DNA of 64,000 nucleotides. It comes from Oikopleura dioica (taxonomy: Eukaryota > Chordata > Appendicularia > Copelata > Oikopleuridae). The notes under the pieces are model-generated. The model made no database searches, was not told the origin of the DNA, and was given only the letters and a program-made list of their open reading frames with translations. The number at the start of each line of letters is the position of its first letter. The first letter of the stretch is position 1. The position numbers and the translations under genes were made by a program. Below are positions 51,982-62,930 of this stretch, piece after piece. Location of the stretch: NCBI GenBank assembly GCA_907165135.1, contig OU015570.1:1701525-1765524 (forward strand), written 5' to 3'.

Positions 51982-53279
51982 TTAATATCTTCCCCGTCGA
52001 GCGCCGCGGCCGTTGAATGATCCTCGTTTTGGCGCGAAACCGTGATAGTTTCCTCGTGCTGGAGCCGGTCTTTTATATGCTCCTTCGCCGCTGAATCCTC
52101 CAGATGCTGAGCTCCACGAGCGTCCACCCGTGTACACTTTCCAGTGCTGGGCCCATGCTGGCAGGGGAATCCTTTCAACCACGTGACGGTTTTCCTCGAT
52201 GCTGAAGGATGTTTCTAGGCAGCGCAAGCTTCCATTGGGGCCGACTATCACGAGTTGACAAGGCCGAAGGTGGTCCATCCCGAGCACGTGACAAAGCCTG
52301 GCCTTTTCTCCCCACTTCGAGCAATACTCGATCAACGTCTCCAGCGTCCAATTCTTCATTTCCTCCACCGATTGGATGAAGTCCAGGCCCGCAGCTTGAC
52401 TTTTGATTGCCAGCTCCGACGTGGTTTCGACCCATCCCCGGAGCTCGTCCTTTGACGCCTTTTCTCCCGGCTTTGGTGAGAGCTGATAGCATTGTTAAAT
52501 CGATGGGAACCCCGCCGGGTTTTTATCGAGTATCGCAACGTGAATCAATACCCGTTTATTTCACTTACCCAGTTGGGGCTAAGGGCGCTAAAGAGACCCT
52601 GGAGATTGACCACGTTCGCCTTGATCAAATCGTCAGCCACAACTTCACTTGCCATATTCCAGAATCTTGATTTTAACTCCTCAGTGCTGTCGCACTCGTA
52701 GAGCTTCATTCTAAATCCCGACGACTTCGGGAAAAAGAGATCGTTCACCGTCACGAGGTAAGAATAGTAGCCCCCAACAAGCCGAGGCGCGTTTATAAAT
52801 TGATCTACTAGGTCTTGCGACCCCTTCAGCTGCAGCAACACGAATGGAAGCGTCGACGTTCGCGTGTTCTTCTGAACTCTACCGGTAAGTTTCTTTTAAT
52901 ACACGTGTAAACAGACCTGTTCTTCAACCGTGAAAATCTTTCGCTCCGCCTTCGCAATCTTATCACATAAGATGCGGAGAGCCGACATAAACTTTTTCAC
53001 TTCCGGATCGTTTTCGTTCGTTTTCACGTCCTCGATCTTCGCGAACGTGCTGACAAACTGCGCCACGGGTACGCCGCCCTTGAGTTCGTTTCTTGCACGT
53101 GTAGATTCTTCCGACAACTTGACGTCGCGGGCTAGATCTAACTGGCCCGAAGTCATCCGGCGCTTATCATCCGTCTTGAACATGCTTGTGGTTTCTGGTG
53201 GTTGGTAACCATCATCTAGGTCACGGAAGGACGGGCCAGCCGTTTCCATTTCCATAGGGGTAGACTTTTTAGGGGGCAT
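51982..53279 (-). CDS. Accessory gene A: RG-rich nucleoprotein-like protein, three exons
   Basis: Exons 53279-52917, 52871-52569 and 52482-51982; introns 45 and 86 bp, GT-AG, phase 0, giving 388 residues from MPPKKSTPMEMETAGPSFRD. The N-terminal 120 residues are charged and helical; the middle exon is compact and mixed (FVLLQLKGSQDLVDQFINAP). The C-terminal 45 residues are Gly/Arg/Ser/Phe-rich with RG and RGRY repeats (GFAPKRGSFNGRGARRGRY), a common RNA-binding tail. The layout, a folded core plus RG tail, fits a nucleocapsid or Gag-like RNA-packaging protein, but I see no diagnostic motif. It is divergently oriented to gene B with 86 bp between start codons. Confidence 0.65.
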
Positions 53280-53365
53280 TCAGTCTAAACCAGAATACAA
53301 TTAACAATTTTATCTCGTCTAATCGATTAGCTTGGGACACGGAAATTTAGTTAAACACGTGTTGA

Positions 53366-55149
53366 ATGCCCCGTCCGGCGAGAAAGGTTACTCCTCGTTG
53401 ATTTCGTCGTTGTCTCCATTCTGGGAGCCTAAACAAACTTTTTACTTTTGAATTTTTGGTCTTTTCCGAAGATATTTTCCAGAGAGTTGACCGGTATCGA
53501 GGCCTACTTCAACAATCTTGCCCGCCGCCGCGAACTACATCCGGACCGCCCACGTGATCTCCTCTACAAGTACGAGTTCGATGCCCGTAGCGTGTTTCCT
53601 CAACGTGGGACTCGCCGAGCCTACCGAGACGAAAACGTTGCGAATTCTACCCAGCGTATCACTTCACTTCGTGTCCTCTCTGACGTGCTCGGAGTCGATG
53701 TTACTCCTGCTCTACTCCGAACCGGTCGAATCCCAATTCGCGTGAGATTTGAAATCGACGGCCACCGTGAGGATCTTCGAGCTGAACTTCACCTTCCACG
53801 ACTTGTTGACTTCCAGGTCAACGTCTACACTCTCTACTGCGAATATCAGTCCGCAGTTAACCGAATTTCTGACGACCGAGGCCGTCTCACCCGTGATCAC
53901 CGAGCTATCGCGTGTCGCCGCTTCTTGGTGCACCTTCTGCGCTACACCACCTTCCGAATCCACGATGCCGCCGAGCTCTACCACAAAATCAACCGGCCGC
54001 TTCCCCACGAGATTGGCGATCCATCTGTAGGCTACTTTCACTACAGTCTCGACCACGCCCCGCCATACTTTGTCTTTTGCTCTGGTCCGTCGCTCTGCAC
54101 GGAGTAAGTAATTTATTCTAAATTGCTTTGCGTTTACACTTGCCTTTCCTAACTCGATATTCTAGCGAGTACTCTACGCACGCCGGTGGGGCTTTACACC
54201 GCAAAATGGGCGCCCACATTCACTCGTGTTCAACAGATCATCTCTCCGCAATCCTGCCAGCCCAGAGTCCAACATTATCAGGTGTATTACCTCGGTCTTC
54301 GGGCGAGATGTTTTCAACAACAGCGAGCACGGATACCGCGGCAGCCTCGGGGACGACAACAGTAAAGGTGACGCGAGAAGTTGCTTTTCCACGTGCTAAA
54401 ATTTACTAGTCATTGTTCGACTCAACTTCAATGATCTCCCGCGCTTCTTCACTGATCACAACCTTTCGATGATTATGTTCCTCGCTCTCTATCTCTTCCA
54501 GTGTACCGAAAAGCACTCCTTTGTCGGCCAAGTAAGATTATTACCTGTTTTCTCAGCAGTCTTCTGCTGCTCAGCTCCAGAAATTATGGATTCGTTCCCT
54601 GTGTCTGACGCGCCTTTTTTAGGATGAAGCGGCAATCATCTTTGCGGGCGGATTTTGTTACTAAGGTTCCGTTTTTGCCACCCCACGTGTGCTCGTGAAA
54701 TCTGGTGGCCTCCGACTCTTTTACGAGTTCTGCAGCAAAGGCGGTATCCACTTTCCCGACTACATCAAGAAGCGAACAAACCGCGGCACCGAACTCTATT
54801 TCCCACGTGACATCTTCGCTCACGCCCGTAAGATTACAAATGAGTTATATTTATTCACGTGCCTTATTCTTAGCTTTATTCTCCGCTATACTAAATACAA
54901 ATTCTAGGTGAGCACAGGGTGATTCCGAAAGGGTCACTAGAACTCTACCTCGGGGTCGACCTTGTCCAGAAAATTATGGATACGGATACCATGGAACTTC
55001 CGGTGCTCCCAATTCCTCACGCGCCTCGGTTTGAGACGGTTGATGACGATTTCATCTGGCCCAACGACGCGAAGATCCGTGAGCAACAAGCCGCCCGCGG
55101 CTTGCCCACTCCTCTCGGCGGATACGGTCATCTCCGCTACTCCGCTTGA
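53366..55149 (+). CDS. Accessory gene B: unassigned protein, about seven exons, internal stop
   Basis: Best model: 53366-53386 (MPRPARK), 53487-54103, 54170-54281, 54328-54367, 54410-54531, 54623-54827, 54908-55149. Introns are 100, 66, 46, 42, 91 and 80 bp, GT-AG. The phases agree and sum to 453 codons. The second exon has long basic/acidic alternation (ELTGIEAYFNNLARRREL, LRVLSDVLGVDVTPALL). Later exons have VRLNFNDLPRFFTDHNLSM and GGLRLFYEFCSKGGIHF. An in-frame TAA at 54662-54664 falls inside the sixth exon between two well-behaved segments, so this copy looks disabled, or the exon is wrongly chosen. The small 40-bp exon is the least certain. It ends convergently with gene D, overlapping it by 13 bp. 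No family recognised. Confidence 0.5.
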
Positions 55150-55439
55150 TCCTTTCCTGAAATCAACGACGATTCAGCCAGGGGGCCCACTTCCGCGTGG
55201 CCCAAATTTCCCGTGTATATTTTTCTCCGTTTCTTTGGCTGCGAGAAAGCAAACTCTTCCAGCCAACCTAAACAATTTTGCCCTACTAATCTGTTTACTT
55301 TCTCACCTTCATGTTTCGCTTTCCGTTTCGCCGTATTTTCGGCCATCATTTTAAAATTTTCCGTTATCGCTCGCGCCAAATCCGCGTCAGTTTTTGCTCC
55401 ATTTCGAAACTTATCATAACACGAGTCAACTTTTCCCAT
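55137..55439 (-). CDS. Accessory gene D: small nuclear-type protein
   Basis: 100 residues from MGKVDSCYDKFRNGAKTDAD. A helical middle (ARAITENFKMMAENTAKRKA) is followed by FSQPKKRRKIYTG, a classical monopartite nuclear-localisation signal. Just before the ATG is CTTTAG, a 3' splice-site-like end without a matching donor nearby. Gene C on the same strand stops 85 bp upstream. This fits either a further exon of C or the second gene of an operon resolved by spliced-leader trans-splicing, as is known in Oikopleura. Confidence 0.5.
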   Translation of the reverse strand: MGKVDSCYDKFRNGAKTDADLARAITENFKMMAENTAKRKAKHEGEKVNRLVGQNCLGWLEEFAFSQPKKRRKIYTGNLGHAEVGPLAESSLISGKDQAE

Positions 55440-55523
55440 TTCTAAAGCGACCAAATAAATGTCTTTTCTTAACCTGTCTCAATTATTCAGCACGTGAGTT
55501 GATACAGTTAGATTGCCACGTGG

Positions 55524-56148
55524 CTAAGCTCTTCGAGGGGTGGTGGAGTCCATCTCGATGTCAGCGACGTTCGACTGTTGTGCAAAGCGGCGGAAGCGAA
55601 CTGCTTCTTCGGTTTGATCGGCCACGCCGTTGTTGACATCCCTAGCTCTAAGTGGCCTAGCGTCGCACGTGATTCCCCGAATGCTGACCATCGACTGCAT
55701 CAATAAACCCGGGAAATTGCACGGGTCCACGTCCAGCACGTTGGCCACCCCGACCACGTTGTGAACCATGTGGTCGAATTCGCGAATCATGGCATTGTGC
55801 CCTTTGCTTTGCGCATCCACCACTTAATCACTAATGAAAGGATGGTACGGCAGCTCAAGCCTTACCTTCAATCAAATCGCTCAGCTCAGCGCGAACTCTC
55901 GCGATCATCGCCTCAGCTGGGTTGACCAGCGCAGACGTTACTGGCAGAAACACTGCAGTGTCGATCTTCAGCCCACAATCCGGGCAAGCAGCGCAATCCT
56001 TCGCGCAGTTCACACACACGTGATTATCACACGAGTGGACGATGCACCGTCGCCGACAGAAATCCATCTCACGAGTGCAAATAGAGCACGCTCCTAGCAC
56101 CGATCTTGGAAAGTTGTCCAAGAACATGCGAATTCCATGGGGATCCAT
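55524..56148 (-). CDS. Accessory gene C: RING-finger protein, two exons
   Basis: Exons 56148-55866 and 55822-55524, one 43-bp GT-AG intron in phase 1, about 193 residues starting MDPHGIRMFLDNFPRSVLGA. Residues 21-58 form a RING-type zinc site: C21-X2-C24, further Cys at 31, 35 and 40, H43-X-C45-X2-C48, then C55-X2-C58. RING domains usually recruit E2 enzymes as ubiquitin ligases, and several viruses carry small RING proteins. The second exon is helical (GHNAMIREFDHMVHNVVGVA) and without known motif. It is divergently transcribed from gene E (about 290 bp between start codons, containing two CACGTG at 56201 and 56235). Confidence 0.65.
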
Positions 56149-56435
56149 TTCCTTCTAAAATCACAACTTCATTAACTCCTCTCGAAATCAGAGGACGATA
56201 CACGTGAGCACAAAAGGGTACAAAATAAATATAGCACGTGCACAAATATAAACTAGTGAAACTTCTGGCTTCGCTTCTCTTTCGGTCCGCATAATTTTCT
56301 CTCACGAATCTTCATGGATCTGCAATTTGACCCTTGTTTCAAACTGTTTGCTTAACCCACCGGTTGTCGCTCGATCATTGGTCCTTGCTGTCTTCGACCC
56401 GCGCGCCTGATTACGCATCACACCTGGCTGGTCAA

Positions 56436-57546
56436 ATGTTCACGAGTCGAAAAGAGAAGAGAACCTGGGATGCCTCGGAAACCCTGCCCGAGTCCGCTCC
56501 CCATCGCGAAAGTAAAATTCCACGTGACTCCGACGAAGCTCGCCCGTCTGCCAAAAATGAATTTCTCGTGCCAAATCCCGTCGACACTCCCGGAGGTCAT
56601 ACTGTTTCCGCTGCAAACGTATCGTCTACACCCGTGAAACATCTTCCTGCTGCATCCGACGTGGATTTTGATGCGAGTCGGATCCCTCTTTCCGACAATT
56701 TAGTATCCGCTATGTCCCTCGATCACACGGAGTTTACCTCGGAGAAAACCATCTCCGAACACGAGACAAAAGTCCCTGCGAGCGATGACACTATGACATC
56801 TCAAGACAAAACCACCATTCTTATGAACACGATCGATCACCTGATCGACAAGAATGCCAGTCGGCTCTCTGTCAAGAGCGAGCCTGACGCTCCAGTTCCT
56901 ATGGAGCTGCCGATTCTGCCCACTTTTGTGCCACGTGACCATCTATACACTCGCTGGTATTTAGCAATTTAATTCAAGCCTCCTTTAACTTACTGACCTT
57001 TTAGTTACTCTCTCCAAAATTTACCGCCGAACTTGTTTCCTGAGTTCGAAATCGACGTGTTAAAGTACTATTCACGTGGCCCACTTCTTGTACACCACGT
57101 GTTCGTCGATCTACGCCAGCAAGCTGGTCTTCAGCACCGAATTCTCCAGCATCCATTCTCACGTGTCAAACAATTTTTATTACATATAGGTACGGCTTTG
57201 TTTCGACGCACACGACTCATATTATAGGTCGGACACTTCATTACTCACGAGTGGCTCCTCCATGCAAATTCGAACTTTCCTTTCCTCCGACCGTGGAAAT
57301 TGCTGCCAAAGGTTTCACCCCGCATTTGCTCGTGATCTTCGTGGTTTACTCACGTGTTATCTCACCTCACTTAGTGAATACTATCGCGGAAGTTGTTTTA
57401 TCCAGCCTCGCACGGAAACTCAGAAGCGGCGCCTCACCGAGCTCGCGCATTCATTGTGCGACAACTTTTTCGCTCAGAATTTCGGACACGATTATCGGCC
57501 TCCATTTCTCGTCGAATATGACTCGAATCGTCGACCTAGAGAGTAA
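56436..57546 (+). CDS. Accessory gene E: Ser/Thr-rich protein, four exons
   Basis: Exons 56436-56956, 57005-57164, 57228-57292 and 57375-57546; introns 48, 63 and 82 bp, GT-AG with matching phases; 305 residues from MFTSRKEKRTWDASETLPES. The frame is open further upstream to 56334, so the start could lie in an earlier exon. The first 170 residues are acidic, Ser/Thr/Pro-rich and probably disordered. The rest is ordered (FPEFEIDVLKYYSRGPLLVH, HSLCDNFFAQNFGHDYRPPF). No signal peptide or membrane span. The last exon overlaps the start of gene F by 29 bp in another phase. Confidence 0.55.
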
Positions 57547-58348
57547 CCAGCCATTACCCAGTATCGTCCTTAAAACCTCACGTGAACGCAAACGAAACAA
57601 CTTCACTCTACCACGATTTTCTTGCACTCTACCACTCATCTTTCTGATCTTTGCCGTTCTTTTCTTCATCCTCGTCGCTTACGCCGTTTCCTTCTTCCGC
57701 GAAAAGCTCACAGCCCTCGCACACTACGTCCAGTACTTTCACACGTTTAGCCCGGTAATGCCTTGCAGAAAACCGCATTAATATAATATAATTTCTAGCT
57801 TCCCAAAACTCATCGACGCCGACGTCAAATTGGTTTCGACGAGCTCATGTCCGTCAGTGCTGCCGCCTATGACCCCGAGCCTGTTCCTGAGAACTCCCCC
57901 GCCACCACCACCATGCGTTTTGGTGGTGCAAGCCCTTGGGAATGGTAAGATCAATTATCCCTCAACCATCATGACGTATTCAAGGGTCACTTTCGGGGTC
58001 GCTTCTCTGTTTTTCTTCTCGTGTCTCCTCTGCGCCTGCGGCCATCAAATAACAGCTGTCCTGAGACAATGCACGTGGAGCCTTCCGAATCCTGGATCCA
58101 GTCACGACGATGGTGAATTCTCCGAAGTAATCGCTCTTCGACGACAAATAGCCGCAGACAAGCAAATGATCAAAGCGCGCAAGGCTCACTCAAAAGTCAC
58201 GAAGAAACTTCGCGCTCTCGGCCCCGCTGACGCTGAAATTCCATCCGTCGTCCCGGCGACCGACGCTCACATTCCTACACGTGCTTCTTCTCGAAACGCA
58301 GAGCCACTCCTCCACGTCGCTGACCAAGAAAACTCCTGCTGGGCTTAA
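57518..58348 (+). CDS. Accessory gene F: two-span membrane protein, three exons
   Basis: Exons 57518-57754, 57799-57944 and 57985-58348; introns 44 and 40 bp, GT-AG, phases 0 and 2; 248 residues and no internal stop. TM1 spans about residues 37-60 (LPLIFLIFAVLFFILVAYAV). A short segment with a tetra-Arg (HRRRRQ) follows. TM2 is about 129-147 (VTFGVASLFFFSCLLCACG), created across the second splice junction. The C-terminal 100 residues include a basic helix (LRRQIAADKQMIKARKAHSK) and end QENSCWA. It could be an envelope or viroporin-like protein of the element; no fusion-protein features are seen. The ATG lies within the last exon of gene E. It converges on pol, whose stop is 214 bp away. Confidence 0.6.
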
Positions 58349-58561
58349 ATCTCCCTTTCTTTTGTCAACAAATTTCGCAAATTATTCATCGAATTATGAT
58401 AGAAACTTGTAGCCACCATTCTAGGAATAAATTTTCTCACGTGAAAACAACTCCGGACTCAGCTTTCTTTAGAAAGGCATTAAACATTTTTAAATAAACA
58501 AAATTCACAAAGAAAAACCAAAAAACTTAATCTACAAATAGCACGTGTAACTTTGTTACCA

Positions 58562-61500
58562 CTAGTTATTGCTCGGGCAACCCAGCAATCTTTCTTGACT
58601 AATCCTGGGGCTTTTCCACTGATCTCGATCCATAACTAACGACCTCGCGTGCATGAACTCAGGCAGTATTAGGTCTTCGTTGTGACCAAGCATCATCAGG
58701 CCTGCGTTATTTGGGTCCTTCACGCAGTCTCCGTCCACGATCGCTCTAATTGCTTTCAAGGACCACGAGTAAATCCTCTTCCTTTTCAAACCAACCTTTT
58801 CCGTGAAGCAAAGGCCCTCAAACCAATCTACTCCTTCGGGATATTCCTCCGTGCCCGTGACGACAAAGTAGGGGTTTAGGTCATTCTTCTGCCATTCCCC
58901 TTCTAAAAGAATATAATCGCCAACCTTGATTGGCTTCTCAAATTCGTCATCGTAGCTATCACCCTTCTCGTAGGGATGAAACTTAATTGGCTTTCTCGTG
59001 CGACCTTTCTCCTGGTTCTTAATAAATGCTTTTCTGCCTCGCTCGCGACTCAACGCGATGTGTTCCAAAATTTTATTCATGTCAATTTTCAGCGGGCGAT
59101 CAAATTTATCACGTGAAAAATATTTCTCATTTGGAGTATACCCGTGTCTGCTCGGATTTTCATTCAAGCGAGCCGCTGCCTCAACTGCGACTCGCATGTG
59201 CGATCCTTTCTTTGAGATTTCCGCCTTCAAAAACATCGTTAACTTTTGTACACGTGAGTCCATTGGTGAAAGGTGATTTTTGGACTTACTGGTCTTTTCT
59301 GGCAAATGGATCTCAATCTTCCAGTCTTTCCAAACATCCCTCGTGGCAATACTCTTATTCACACTGCAACCATCCAAAAAAATCCTAATTCTCTTCTCTC
59401 GGATCGGACCTCTCAAAAACTCACCTACAGCTCTACACAACACTTCCGTGCCTTTATCCGCAGTCATTTCCGAGTTCTTGATCGGATACAGCTTCGTTTA
59501 ACCCGAAATGGCTTCCGAAACGACCCAGAACTTCAACGTAGATTCCTCGTTTCCTGGGTAAGAATTTCTCGTGATAACGTCAGCGAACAAAACTTGACCT
59601 AACTCCTTGGGTGACTCGTCGTTGTATTCCTTCGGGATTACCTCGATTTTCGCCTGCTTTCTGAAGTATGTGCACCCAGTGCAGCTCCTATGGACTTTCT
59701 CGACCACCTTGTTCATACCAGCCGACCAAAATGTGCATCTCACGTGTTTTTTAAAGGCTGTAAGGGATGTACATCCCGTAACTTTCATCATGTGTCTCAC
59801 GAGCAACTCCAAATACTCCAAAGGAACTACGATCGGCTCGACCTTTTTATCTTCCACGAAGAACGCCTGTTTACACAATATTCCTACATCGTTCTCTTCC
59901 TTGATTTCACACGACTTTCTCAGGCTTTCAGCGATCCTGTCCCCGTATGGCATTTTCCCATTCTTACGCTTCGATTCTATCGCTCTCTGCACGTGTCTGT
60001 CCGTAAGCTGCATCCTCCTGATCAGCCGAAAATTCCCCAGAAACTCCTTCATCGAGAACTTTTTCAAAAAGTCCTCCACCTCCACGTGAACTTCTCGCGC
60101 TTCCTTAATAAAAGGAGTTTCCTCCTGCGACTCATTCGATTCTTTCAATCTTTTAGCCCGTGCTCTCGTGGCCATCATGCAGATTTCCTCTTCCACCTCA
60201 ATTGGCTTCAGATCTGTCAACTCCGTGGCCTGCTTCAGCGTATGTCTAAAATCATTCACGTCGTCGATCAGGAAAATGCTATCGAACATCTCAATGCTCA
60301 CCACGGGTTCCTTTGATTTGCACTCAACTCTTCCTGCGTGATTCGCAGTTAACTTTGACAAGTACCCATGGCTGTCCACCTCTACGCACATCCTACAATC
60401 CCCATTGCATGGTTTTAGATGTGCCTCTGATCGGGACAGCATGTCTGCTAAGTCTACTTCCGCCGATCTGCAACTCTTGTACACGATCCTCACATTGTAC
60501 GACATCAGTTTCACGAGTCTTTCGTTGATCTTATAATCTTCAGCCAATTCCTGCCCGTTTAAACATCTTTTATACAACTTCTCTACCGAGATCGAGTCTG
60601 TGATTACTGTCACTGGATTGTTCACGAGGTCAATTTCCCACGAGCAGTGAATTACTGCGTTCAGAATCCCGTGCAACTCGAGCAAACAGCTGCACCATTG
60701 CGTGTTGTTATTCGCATCCGGCCTCTTCTTGGAGTAAAGCTTATTAAGCCTTACTTTCCCTTTCTCGTCCTTTTGGTACAAAAATGCACCCGTGCCCTTG
60801 TTACTCGAGTCAACCACGAGAAACGTCTCGAACTCTGCAACCACCGGATACAGTGAAACTAAACTTTCGTCCAGCTTTTTCTGTACTTTCTTATAGCCTG
60901 CTATTAACTCGTCTGTCCAATTAATATGCTCCGCCAGGCTTTTCTTATTCTTCGTAGCTTCATACAACGGGGCCAAAATCTCCGTTCTAAACGGGAGGGA
61001 ATCCGCAATGTATGTGATCCAGCCGAGTACTCTTTTCATGCATTTCACAGTTTTTATGCTCGTGTACTCCTGGTTCGCAATTTTCTCCAACACGTGTGTA
61101 CTAGCTCTAATCGTGCCATTCTTTACTCTTCTTCCCAAAATGGAGATGTCTTTACTCAAAAACGTGCACTTCTTACCTTTCAACCTCAGATTAAACGAAC
61201 TCAACGTCTGCAAGACCGCCGCCACGTTCTCAAGAAATTCTTCCGGGGTGTTACCTACGATACGAATGTCATCGACGTATATAAAACAATATTCTCTGTG
61301 GCTATATAAGATAATCTTTAATTTTTCACGTGCTAATAGCGGGCTCGAAATCCAACCCATCGGAAGCCTTCTGTACGCCATAGGCCCCACGTTCGGATGA
61401 TCCAGACAAAAATGTGGCCACATAATCGGGTGGAAAGGGAAACAATAAAACATCGAAGAGATGTCAATGCACGCGATGAGACCCGTTTCAGTGTATTTCG

Positions 61501-62914
61501 CCACCTTCTGGAGCACGTACTTGATTGAATCAGTCTGCCTCGCAGAATGCACTGTGTCATCATTGATTTTCGCTCTCTTACAATCCGCCACCACGCGGAT
61601 TGATCCCGCGCACAACTCAACCTTTGCAGTTTCCGCGTTCTTCTTCCCCACGGGAAAGAAGCTCAAGAAATGCTTCGGAGTCATGTGCTTAGGTAGGAAC
61701 CCGATCACGCCTTCACTGGCTTCCTGATCTAACTTGTCCACGAGAGCTTTCACAACTGACTCGGACATCGACTTGTTATAACTCTGTCTCACCACCTTGC
61801 CGGACGTGTTACCCGTTATTTCGGCGTAAATTTGGAACTCTTCTCCTGGTACACAGCCCTGTGTCCCTTCGTACAGAACCTTCTCCTTCTCCAGGATCGA
61901 CAACAGTCTCTTCTTGTAATTCTTTCCGTCCGGGATGTCCTTCAATACCTCATCGTCCACGTCAATATTACACTCCATCCACGTGTTCTTCTCACGAGCC
62001 GCCTGATGCATTTTTTCCAGCTTTCTTGCATAATCCACACGTGAATCTGGGTTCATTCTACCCGTGGGAGTCATATCGATGACTGAACTTGACACACTCG
62101 GTACCAAGGTTTCGCACCTAGCAGCCGGCATCAACCTCTCATTCTTCACGACTTCGTAAAGATTGAAGTTGTGAACCAAATTTTCTAATTCAAAAATTTC
62201 GCTTCTTTTCTTGAAACCCAAATTGCTTATGTCTACACCCCGAATCGACACTCTAGTTTCAAAGCAATTCTCTCTTGGGATACACTCGATTTTCGCGCAA
62301 TTTCTTGCCAAATCGCCAAGCGAAACCAACACGTTTCTGTCACTGACTTCACAAACTTTCGCATTCACAAAGGAAATTTTAACGTTCCTACGTAGCCTTA
62401 ACGTGAACGACACAGTGACTGGTAAAAATTTCAGCAAACTGCCTCCGGCCACCTTTCCTGCACCTGCACGTGACTTGCTTATCCTTGTTCCTTTACTTAA
62501 TTTTATCAACTCAAACAGACTCTCACTTAACAGTGACACTGATGCCCCTGTATCTAGTAGAAGTTTAAACCACACGTGTTCATTTTTATTCAAAACCTTC
62601 TCGCAATCAGGCAAACCGAAGTAAATCTGCAACAATCTTCTATCCGGCTCCTTCTCTTCGTCACGTGTTGTTTCCTCTACTGTTGCCCTTAAATTACAAT
62701 CGTTAATCTCTCTAATCTTTGCGAATATCTCACCGTCTAATCCGAAGTCTTCATAACCATCTTTGTCATCCAAATCCAGCTCACTGAGTAGGGCGCCAAT
62801 GTCCTCACCCGATTCGGACCCCGAATACTCACAGTGAGACCGAAGCGCCAATAACTCGTGAACACCAACATCTTCCTGGAGGGTGTAAACACGTGGACTG
62901 CCTGTCTGCTTCAC
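58562..62914 (-). CDS. pol: Divergent retroelement Pol (protease, RT, RNase H, integrase) with one internal stop
   Basis: One phase of 1451 codons, broken only by a TAA at 59498-59500 inside integrase. Protease: VWFKLLLDTGASVSLLSESL (DTGA at residues 121-124). RT about 380-680: LIACIDISSMFYCF holds the first catalytic Asp and YCFIYVDDIRIVG the YVDD box (546-549), with a divergent middle (RRLPMGWISSPLLAR). RNase H: ETFLVVDSSNKGTGAF, LLELHGILNAV, VITDSISVEKLY. Integrase: zinc-binding part ending SCTGCTYFRKQ, first Asp in VLFADVITR, second in IRIFLDGCSV. The third acidic position appears as Asp (SPMDSRVQKL) rather than Glu. RH before IN places it with Ty3/gypsy-type elements. Start codon at 62914 is GTG in a 4-bp overlap with gag, so Pol is probably a frameshift product. 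Confidence 0.85.
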
Positions 62915-62930
62915 CCCTTCTTTTTAATAA
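62908..62930 (-). promoter_or_regulatory. Candidate -1 frameshift site at the gag stop
   Basis: On the minus strand the gag end reads AAA AAG AAG GGG TGA AGC. A tRNA on GGG next to the stop can slip back one base and still pair with GGG (the last G of AAG plus GG), after which the pol phase is open for 1138 codons. Confidence 0.4.

Noticed and set aside
54128-54409. Alternative 93-codon reading in the third exon region of gene B
   Set aside because: It cannot be joined in phase to the strongly coding downstream exon at 54410; the model with a 46-bp intron at 54282-54327 can.
57251-57781. 176-codon single-exon ORF across E and F
   Set aside because: Its second half is genuine exon 1 of F, but its first half is out of phase with the exons of E and reads across two predicted introns.
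51614-58348. Integrated ambisense RNA virus
   Set aside because: The RING and nucleoprotein-like genes recall such viruses, but the genes have spliceosomal introns, no viral polymerase is seen, and they share their signature with an adjacent retroelement pol.
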